Source: CAZDUS01 sp964609375 (GTDB lineage Bacteria > Verrucomicrobiota > Kiritimatiellia > CAIKKV01 > CAITUY01). Taken from it: DNA of 12,245 bases. The notes beneath the pieces were generated by a model. That model did not search any database and was not told the DNA's origin. It saw nothing but the letters and a program-made list of their open reading frames with translations. Location: contig CAZSSA010000072.1 of the NCBI GenBank assembly GCA_964609375.1, positions 1 through 12,245 of the forward strand, in the 5' to 3' direction. The position numbers and the translations under genes are program-made. The first letter of the stretch is position 1; each line of letters begins with the position of its first letter. Below, piece by piece: positions 7,477 through 12,245 of the stretch.

Positions 7477-7632
7477 TTACTCCGGGGAAAACTCGCTCTT
7501 CTCAACTCCGCAATCCGGGCAGACCCAGTCAGCAGGCAGATCCTCAAAGGAAGTGCCTGGCGCAATGCCATGATCAGTGTCGCCTTTCCTGGGGTCGTAT
7601 ACATATCCACAAACATTACATACATATCGCAT
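7477..7632 (-). CDS. Rubredoxin, 51 aa
   Basis: One-iron electron carrier in the cytoplasm, the usual electron donor to superoxide reductase and to rubredoxin-dependent peroxide or oxygen reductases. The four iron ligands are in the two standard knuckles: YVCNVCGYVYDP (Cys5, Cys8) and WVCPDCGVEKSEF (Cys38, Cys41). The segment between has the typical GIAPGTSFEDLPADW. Length 51 matches classic rubredoxins (52-54). I chose the ATG at 7632 because GGAG lies 9 nt upstream; an in-frame ATG at 7659 would add nine residues (MTKAKEKII), some of which are really the ribosome site. It heads the rubredoxin-desulfoferrodoxin-ferritin run. A TGTAAT hexamer about 30 nt upstream of the start may be a -10 box, but no good -35 accompanies it. 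Confidence 0.96.
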   Translation of the reverse strand: MRYVCNVCGYVYDPRKGDTDHGIAPGTSFEDLPADWVCPDCGVEKSEFSPE

Positions 7633-7691
7633 GATGATCTTCTCCTTTGCTTTCGTCATTACACTTCATCCCATAAAACCCAAATCCCATC

Positions 7692-7730
7692 GAGGCAAAA
7701 CACGCCGGATGCGGTTGCTTTCACCCGGCG
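7692..7730 (-). terminator. Probable Rho-independent terminator after the thioredoxin-like gene
   Basis: On the minus strand CGCCGGGTG pairs with CATCCGGCG (plus 7722-7730 with 7703-7711; nine pairs, one G-U) around a 10-nt loop. TGTTTTGCC follows. The stem is strong but the U tract is short. It starts about 20 nt after the stop of the thioredoxin-like lipoprotein gene and lies before rubredoxin, so it would separate the two transcripts. Confidence 0.55.
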
Positions 7731-7749
7731 CCTTCCCCCCGTTGAATTC

Positions 7750-8238
7750 CTATTCAGCCTTCTTTCCCATCAACCCTTTCAAATGACCAACATAGGCTTC
7801 GGCTCCGCCCGCCTTATATCCCGTCCGCGCCAGTTCCTTTCCCGTAGCGTCCAGCAGCAATACGGTCGGAAAACCCTGCACACCGTATTTTTCCATTAGC
7901 GCTCGGTTAGCCGTCTTCTCCGCATCGGACTGTTGCTTGCCTTGTGGAAAATCAACCAGCAGTAACACCAGCTTATCCTTGGCGTACTTCTGAAAGGCAG
8001 CCTGCGAAAAGACCTCCTTATCAAGCTTGATGCACCAGCCACACCAATCAGACCCCGAAAAGTCAGCCAGGATCGGCAGCCCTTTCTCTGCCGCCACTTT
8101 CATGGCAGCATCCATCGACGTTAACCATGCCGAGTCACCATCGCCCCCCTTCACATCGGCCACACGGGTTTCAGATACCCCGCAACTACAAGACAATAAG
8201 CTTGCCACAACCACGCCCATCCACCAGTACCTACTCAT
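7750..8238 (-). CDS. Thioredoxin-fold lipoprotein with CGWC active site, 162 aa
   Basis: A probable periplasm-facing thiol-disulfide protein tethered to a membrane by lipid. The N-terminus is a lipoprotein signal: Arg3, a hydrophobic stretch to residue 15, and a lipobox-like LLSC with Cys17 as the lipidated residue. The mature part has FSGSDWCGWCIKLDKEVF (Cys66, Cys69), cis-Pro124 in QGFPTVLLLD, and a C-terminal helix, making a complete thioredoxin fold of the Thioredoxin_7/DUF255-like kind. The SDWCGWC context is typical of periplasmic thioredoxin-like proteins rather than cytoplasmic thioredoxin. The ATG at 8238 has a GGAAGGA site about 7 nt upstream and overlaps the end of the 78-codon gene by 8 nt. 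DsbD, about 2 kb away on the same strand, could be its electron donor; that is inference. A terminator-like hairpin follows. Confidence 0.9.
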   Translation of the reverse strand: MSRYWWMGVVVASLLSCSCGVSETRVADVKGGDGDSAWLTSMDAAMKVAAEKGLPILADFSGSDWCGWCIKLDKEVFSQAAFQKYAKDKLVLLLVDFPQGKQQSDAEKTANRALMEKYGVQGFPTVLLLDATGKELARTGYKAGGAEAYVGHLKGLMGKKAE

Positions 8239-8467
8239 TTTTTCGTCCTTCCTTCCTCATTGGTTTATCGCTACTAATCACCCTTCTCTGCGCGACGTGA
8301 TTCTTCCACTCCCGCTCCGCCTCTGCAAGTATCTTGTATCCACAATCCTTGGTGAGCCCATAGAGAAGAAAACATCGATCATCATCACTTCGATCACTGG
8401 CATAGTCAGCAAACTCAACTAGCTGACTCGCCAACTGCTTCAACTTCTCTATGTTCTCATCACTCAT
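8231..8467 (-). CDS. Small protein of unknown function, 78 aa
   Basis: Function unknown. The 78-residue product is charged and predicted mostly helical: an acidic start (SDENIEKLKQLASQLVEFAD), a DDDRCFLLYGLTKDCGYKI centre with two cysteines (Cys32 and Cys42), then AEAEREWKNH and a basic tail. The CxLLxGxxxDCxYKIxxEAE layout looks familiar from short conserved proteins of anaerobes but I cannot name a family. There is no signal peptide. The start at 8467 is preceded by AGGGGGGG about 4 nt upstream. Its stop overlaps the start of the thioredoxin-like lipoprotein gene by 8 nt, so the two are cotranscribed and probably coupled. The gene heads its transcript, with an AT-rich stretch upstream. Confidence 0.78.
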   Translation of the reverse strand: MSDENIEKLKQLASQLVEFADYASDRSDDDRCFLLYGLTKDCGYKILAEAEREWKNHVAQRRVISSDKPMRKEGRKNE

Positions 8468-8761
8468 AGTCCCCCCCTATTAAGGTTGAGCCTCTTCTAA
8501 CTGCAAGTTCCATGCCCACCTGCCGCTTTTTTATTCATTAATCCAAGCAATATGTTTATCCATAACAACTTACAACTTTTATCGACCGTGGCAAGTCACT
8601 CGAAAAAAGCTGTGTCATGCGTCGCCACCCTGTATCGATGAGTCACCATGAGGCATACGAAAGCCAATGATCATGACAAAGGCAGAAAGAATAAAGGCCT
8701 GGCCTGCCAAAGGCTGATTTGAAGGCCGATGGTTGCCCGTTGATCGGTTCGGGAGGTAGGA
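8468..8761. other. Spacer with no gene seen; possible promoter region
   Basis: About 294 nt without a supportable gene. The part nearest the 78-codon gene has an AT-rich patch (8530-8580), read on the minus strand as TTGTAA, 17 nt, TATTGC, a weak sigma-70-like pair that could drive the gene pair. Near the tRNA, CCGAT/ATCGG (plus 8726-8730 and 8743-8747) is a weak inverted repeat without a U tract. A minus-strand frame of 62 codons here begins inside the tRNA and shows no protein-like signal. Confidence 0.3.
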
Positions 8762-8846
8762 TGGTGCACCCGGAGGGAGTTGAACCCCCACACCTTGCGG
8801 CATAAGAACCTGAATCTTACGTGTCTGCCAATTCCACCACGGGTGC
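8762..8846 (-). tRNA. tRNA-Leu, anticodon CAG
   Basis: Leucine tRNA of the long-variable-arm class, reading CUG. On the minus strand the acceptor stem is GCACCCG paired with CGGGTGC, followed by discriminator A and an encoded CCA (plus 8762-8764). The D arm carries GTGGAATTGGCAGACAC, as usual for tRNA-Leu. The anticodon stem TAAGA/TCTTA holds the 7-nt loop TTCAGGT, giving anticodon CAG. The variable arm is TGCCGCAAGGTGTG, and the T arm has GGTTCAA. Total length is 85 nt with CCA. All arms pair, so it looks functional. Confidence 0.96.
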
Positions 8847-8865
8847 CCGTATTAGAAGGCCGATA

Positions 8866-8894
8866 CAGTTATCAGCATCCCAAAATCCTGTCAA
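8866..8894 (-). promoter_or_regulatory. Candidate sigma-70-type promoter for tRNA-Leu
   Basis: A perfect TTGACA lies at plus 8889-8894 read on the minus strand. A GATAAC (8868-8873) lies 15 nt further on, or TAACTG with a 17-nt spacer; neither is a strong -10. Transcription would start about 15 nt before the tRNA 5' end at 8846, which is a typical leader. The -35 abuts a tandem repeat array upstream. Confidence 0.5.
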
Positions 8895-8942
8895 CAGTTT
8901 CTTGGCACAGTTCCTGGCAAGTTTTTGGCAACAGTTCCTGGC
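8893..8942 (-). repeat. Four imperfect tandem repeats just upstream of the tRNA promoter
   Basis: On the minus strand four units of 11-14 nt follow head to tail: GCCAGGAACTGTT, GCCAAAAACTT, GCCAGGAACTGT, GCCAAGAAACTGTT. The last unit runs straight into GACA to form the TTGACA -35 box. Two of the three internal junctions read TTGCCA, one base from TTGACA. The array lies between the autotransporter stop (9032) and the tRNA. It could be a protein-binding array or a decayed duplication of the -35 region. Confidence 0.6.
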
Positions 8943-9031
8943 AACATCTCCCATCAAGCGTCAGGGGCTTCATACAGCAACCTTCCGTTAGGATGGATCC
9001 CCTGGAATGTCACTCACAACCGGTCATGCAC

Positions 9032-12000
9032 TCACGGAAGGACCGGCTCGGTTGCCAGCGCATTGTCGCCATCCACGTTACCGGTGAATTCCGACCCGGC
9101 AACCGGCGGGACCACACCGTCCCAGTAGTTGTACTGGGCCGTCAAGTCATCTTCGCTGTTCCAAACCAGACCATAGCCACCATTGTCCACCATGACATTG
9201 TAGCCCGCGCTGCCCAGCGGCCCACCACCGAAATCATACTGACTGAGCGAGCTGCCGCTTGCATTCATATGGAAGCCGTCGTCGCCGTTATTCCTCGCCA
9301 CATTCCCCTCGCCATACAGATCCAACGAACCATCGGTCGCGGCATTCAGAACAAGACCGTCCGCGGTATTTCCGGCAACCAGGTTGCCCGTGAACCTGGC
9401 CGAGAGATTCCCATAGGCGTCCAAGGAGGCATTGATACCATTCTGCCCGTTGCCCTGTGCCGTTACTCCGTCAACATCCACGCCGCTGTCGCCATAGTTA
9501 TCGGAGTGTTGATACAGGTAAACCCCGTCACCGGCATTGTTGTCCGCCGTGATAGACGAAAGAGTCGTATCCAGGGTCAAACCGGAATTGTAGTAGTAGT
9601 AGTACCAACGCCAGTTTTCATTATAGATGCTCACGCCGGCACCGCCATTCCCGTTTGCCGTGATTTCATCGTACGAGGACTCCATCAGGACAGAGGACGC
9701 CGACGAGTAGTAATTACCGGAAGTCGAGCGGAGGTAGGAAATGAGGCCGCCACTTGTGTTCCCGTTCGCGACAATATCCGAGAAGGAGGCCCTGATATCC
9801 AACTCGGTCGGGCTGTAGTAATCCAAATTGTACCCGTAAATATAAGAATACACCCCATACCCTTCATTGCCGCTAGCCCGGATCCCATCCAGTGAGACAT
9901 CTATGTTCACGGGGCCGTTCCCGTAAGAATAATAGCCGTAATAGTCGTATTTATAGGCGTCAACATGCACCTGAACTCCGTTCCCCCCATTGTCGTTGGC
10001 CTCGATCCCGGAAAGCGAAAGGCCAACGTTAATCGGCGTGGCATTGTTATAGTAGTAACCGTAGCTGTAGTCATAAGCGTAGGTTTGAACATAGACGCCA
10101 CCCGACCCATTCCGGTTTGCCGTGATGTCGGAGAAGGACATGTTGATCTCGATCGGCTCGGATGTTGAGTAGTAATAATCGTAATTATAAGCGTACGCGA
10201 AAACCCCATACCCGCCATTGTCGTTAGCCGTGATACCGGAGAAGGTCGCATTGATATCCGTCTCGTTACCACTGGAATAGTAGTCCTCTTGGCAATGGTA
10301 GTACACCCCCTGGCCGTCATTATTGGAATACCGACCGGAAATGCGGGATGTGATTTCGCTGCTTTCATAGGCATAAAAGTAGAGGCCGTTCCCGCTGCAA
10401 CGGGTAACATCGTTGTCGGCCAGCGTTACATCCACCGAGGAGACATGATTCAGGTTGATCGAGATGCCGTCGCCGCTGATCCCGTCGATGCGGTTCCCTG
10501 AAATACTGCCGTCAAAGGAAGGCATGTAATTATTGTTGATCACCACGCCACCGCCAATGTCCCGCCCGTGGATATAGTTTTGAAGGACCCTGATCCCTGT
10601 TACATTCTCACCATAGATGGCGGCCGAACCTTGGCTCGGCTCCTTGGCTTGCAGTGCATAGGCCGGAAGTTCCCGGGTGATCTCGAACCCGACAAGTTCC
10701 GTAGGCCTTTCATAGCTTCCGCTCGCCAGCGTGAACACAGGCCCCAGGTTCCGGCCGTTGACCACCGGGTACACACCGTTGCCCAGGAACTGGCCGCCAG
10801 CGCCATAGAACGGACACCCGTTGCCCCACAGGATCATCTCCCCACGCATAATGACGTTCTCGTAATACTGCTGGCGTGCATCCAGCACATACACCATCTT
10901 GCCGCGTGGATCATCCACACCGGTCTGGATCGCGCGGTACGGATGCTCCCAGCTCCCATCCTCGTTCCCGCTGCGGTTGTCGTCATCCACAAAGATGACA
11001 TCCGTCGCCAGCACATGGTATTTCCCCTTTTTAGTCCGGCTGACCAGTTTCTTGTCCACCTGGCGGCGGTCGGCAACAATCTCCTCCGGATCGGACGCAT
11101 CCGTGCGCACATGCAGGTCGCGGATAACCATCTCCGTGAGCCGCGACGACAGCGGCGCCTTCTCCTTCGACAGCCCGAAACCGGCCAACGCGCCGGCAAA
11201 CGGATTCTTACCCCGGCTCAGGTTGGCCAGATCAAACGGCACGCTCGCCCTTGCCCCCACGGAATATCGCGACCCGTAAAGCGCCTTGTCTTCCAGCCAG
11301 GTCGCATCCAGCAGCAACGAGGGCAATGCCCGGACTTCCAGCCTCGCCTTCACCCCCTGGATGTCGTCCCCGTGATTGGCTTCAAAATCATACCAGCCCA
11401 CAAACGCCTTCACGTCCACAAACTCCTGCACCACGGGAATCGGGAGCAACGCGCCGACTTCAGCGTCAAACCCTTCCAGCGCCTGCTCATAAAGCCGGTA
11501 ATGCTGGAGCGAGGTCACCTCATAGGTCGAATCCGCCGTCCACCCGTGTTGCTCGATGATGTAACCGTCGCCGACGGGCTTGCGCCAATGCTCGGTAATC
11601 TCACGCACCTTGTCGGTCTGCTGGCGGTAAAGATCACTTTCCTTCGCGTCTTCCTCGGGCAGGTAGTAGTTCGCGCGCGCATCCACCCACTGGCTCAGGA
11701 ACTCGACCCCGGCCCCGAACTGATCAAAGGTGTTGTCAAGCTCGGTATCGCGCAGATCATAGTAGACGTTGGCGCCGACGATGAAATTCTTGTCGGGAAA
11801 CAAATGACGGTAGCCAAGACCGATGTTCCCTTCCTGCCCGTCACTGTCGTTGATGCTCCCACGCGGATTCACAAACAACAGCCCGCTCTTGAACGAATAC
11901 ACGGGAAGCACCAGGTCGCCAAACGTCTCGACATCCTGGTCCATGAAATGCACACCGAGCGTCGCCCGGCCGGGGGGAGGCGCCACCGGCGCTTCAGCCG

Positions 12001-12133
12001 CCACCACGGTCTTGGCTTCCTGTTTCGGGGTCTCCTTGGCCGGTGCCGCCGGTACGGGCGCCTGCTGCGCAACCGCTCCACCCACCCATACGCCAACCAC
12101 CGTCAACACAGCAATCCATGTCTTCATTTTCAT
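9032..12133 (-). CDS. Inverse autotransporter with a Tyr-rich parallel beta-helix passenger, 1033 aa
   Basis: Probable surface protein. Residues 1-22 form a signal peptide (AVA then QQ), followed by a Pro/Ala/Lys linker to about 54. Residues 55-320 match the intimin/invasin-type inverse autotransporter barrel, with GLGYRHLFPDKNFIVGANV (about 105-123), DQFGAGVEF and ANYYLP. A linker (320-375) leads to VIFVDDDNRSGNEDGSWEHP (379-398), the usual opening of secreted right-handed beta-helix proteins. From about 510 to the end there are repeated turns around an ITANxNGGxGV core. Seven consecutive turns carry Tyr-rich insertions, including five consecutive Tyr at 844-848. The protein ends with TGNVDGDNALATEPVLP and has no C-terminal anchor, as expected when the barrel is N-terminal. 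The start is set by AAAGGAGG 5 nt before the ATG. Adhesion or matrix binding is a guess; the barrel call is firm, the passenger role unknown. Confidence 0.9.
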   Translation of the reverse strand: MKMKTWIAVLTVVGVWVGGAVAQQAPVPAAPAKETPKQEAKTVVAAEAPVAPPPGRATLGVHFMDQDVETFGDLVLPVYSFKSGLLFVNPRGSINDSDGQEGNIGLGYRHLFPDKNFIVGANVYYDLRDTELDNTFDQFGAGVEFLSQWVDARANYYLPEEDAKESDLYRQQTDKVREITEHWRKPVGDGYIIEQHGWTADSTYEVTSLQHYRLYEQALEGFDAEVGALLPIPVVQEFVDVKAFVGWYDFEANHGDDIQGVKARLEVRALPSLLLDATWLEDKALYGSRYSVGARASVPFDLANLSRGKNPFAGALAGFGLSKEKAPLSSRLTEMVIRDLHVRTDASDPEEIVADRRQVDKKLVSRTKKGKYHVLATDVIFVDDDNRSGNEDGSWEHPYRAIQTGVDDPRGKMVYVLDARQQYYENVIMRGEMILWGNGCPFYGAGGQFLGNGVYPVVNGRNLGPVFTLASGSYERPTELVGFEITRELPAYALQAKEPSQGSAAIYGENVTGIRVLQNYIHGRDIGGGVVINNNYMPSFDGSISGNRIDGISGDGISINLNHVSSVDVTLADNDVTRCSGNGLYFYAYESSEITSRISGRYSNNDGQGVYYHCQEDYYSSGNETDINATFSGITANDNGGYGVFAYAYNYDYYYSTSEPIEINMSFSDITANRNGSGGVYVQTYAYDYSYGYYYNNATPINVGLSLSGIEANDNGGNGVQVHVDAYKYDYYGYYSYGNGPVNIDVSLDGIRASGNEGYGVYSYIYGYNLDYYSPTELDIRASFSDIVANGNTSGGLISYLRSTSGNYYSSASSVLMESSYDEITANGNGGAGVSIYNENWRWYYYYYNSGLTLDTTLSSITADNNAGDGVYLYQHSDNYGDSGVDVDGVTAQGNGQNGINASLDAYGNLSARFTGNLVAGNTADGLVLNAATDGSLDLYGEGNVARNNGDDGFHMNASGSSLSQYDFGGGPLGSAGYNVMVDNGGYGLVWNSEDDLTAQYNYWDGVVPPVAGSEFTGNVDGDNALATEPVLP
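9164..10408 (-). repeat. Coding tandem repeats of the beta-helix passenger
   Basis: In the translation the core motif recurs with its first hydrophobic residue at 576, 602, 634, 670, 710, 751, 787, 824, 861, 890, 918, 945 and 980. Spacing is 26-32 residues in the first turns, 36-41 in the Tyr-rich turns, 27-29 in three later turns and 35 at the last. The longer period is the basic turn plus an insertion of about 10-13 residues rich in Tyr. Hand count gives about 50 Tyr between residues 585 and 880. DNA copies are diverged, so these are old protein repeats rather than recent duplications. Confidence 0.8.
9590..9604 (-). repeat. Run of five identical TAC codons
   Basis: The minus strand reads TAC five times, coding Tyr844-848 within one beta-helix insertion. 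It is flanked by a TGG codon and an AAT codon. It is a short trinucleotide microsatellite; slippage would change the Tyr count without breaking the frame. Confidence 0.85.
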
Positions 12134-12199
12134 TGCCGCCTCCTTTGGTTAACCCTTATGGATTTCCTTCACTCCCACGCCACCCTCTAGCACATTTTC

Positions 12200-12228
12200 T
12201 TGCTATGACATTCCCGCAAGGCCGTCAA
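12200..12228 (-). promoter_or_regulatory. Weak candidate promoter for the autotransporter gene
   Basis: On the minus strand TTGACG (plus 12223-12228) is followed after 17 nt by TAGCAA (12200-12205). The -35 is good (five of six), the -10 is poor. It lies about 70 nt before the start codon at 12133, leaving a leader with the strong AAAGGAGG site. The region to the window edge is AT-rich and holds no gene. Confidence 0.3.
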
Positions 12229-12245
12229 GGTAATTTTATCATTTT

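Noticed and set aside
8615..8803. Minus-strand 62-codon frame overlapping tRNA-Leu
   Set aside because: It begins within the tRNA, has no ribosome site and shows no protein-like pattern.
8721..8864. 10-bp direct repeat GAAGGCCGAT flanking the tRNA (8721-8730 and 8855-8864) as an integration scar
   Set aside because: It does not match the tRNA 3' end, is too short, and no integrase or mobile gene is present.
8780..9895. Plus-strand open frame of 371 codons
   Set aside because: It starts inside the tRNA and runs antisense to the beta-helix repeats. Its apparent Ile/Val-rich repeats are the complement of those repeats.
10568..12190. Plus-strand open frame of 540 codons opposite the autotransporter barrel
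   Set aside because: It is the antisense shadow of a gene with a signal peptide, a barrel and a strong ribosome site. The translation is rich in Arg, His and Pro with no domain pattern.

Overview
The window reads as a piece of a draft or metagenome-derived scaffold: it holds a run of exactly 100 N at 2576-2675. The DNA is moderately GC-rich, and every gene I can support lies on the minus strand. Rubredoxin, a two-iron desulfoferrodoxin and ferritin in a row point to an anaerobe that meets oxygen occasionally. A signal-peptide-bearing inverse autotransporter, a lipoprotein and DsbD point to a diderm. Small Cys-rich conserved-looking proteins and a beta-helix autotransporter suggest a member of the PVC group (Kiritimatiellota/Lentisphaerota-like) or a similar anaerobe. 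That placement is inference, not proof.

Layout in the direction of transcription, right to left: (1) 12133-9032, a 1033-residue inverse autotransporter whose passenger is a parallel beta-helix with Tyr-rich insertions. (2) 8846-8762, tRNA-Leu(CAG) with encoded CCA, preceded by a TTGACA box and a tandem array of TTGCCA-like repeats. (3) 8467-7750, a 78-residue protein of unknown function overlapping a thioredoxin-like lipoprotein, with a probable terminator after it. (4) 7632-6491, rubredoxin, desulfoferrodoxin (superoxide reductase) and ferritin. (5) 6365-4296, a 119-residue Cys-rich protein of unknown function followed 9 nt later by DsbD. (6) 4318-4139, a 59-codon ORF with nine cysteines, overlapping the end of dsbD and the start of zwf. 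(7) 4149-2006, zwf and pgl, each cut by the N gap. (8) 1979-1791, a 62-residue Cys/His-rich protein. (9) 1710-1, ligA, running off the left edge.

Taken together, the middle of the window is a redox neighbourhood. G6PDH and 6-phosphogluconolactonase feed NADPH production. DsbD can carry cytoplasmic thiol electrons across the inner membrane. The CGWC lipoprotein is a possible periplasmic acceptor. Rubredoxin, desulfoferrodoxin and ferritin handle superoxide and iron. Tight spacing and overlaps from the 119-residue gene through pgl suggest one transcript. The functional link between these blocks is inference from position.

The most unusual items are the Tyr-laddered beta-helix autotransporter, the hidden nine-cysteine mini-gene between dsbD and zwf, the early end of the DsbD gamma domain, and the repeat array abutting the tRNA promoter.
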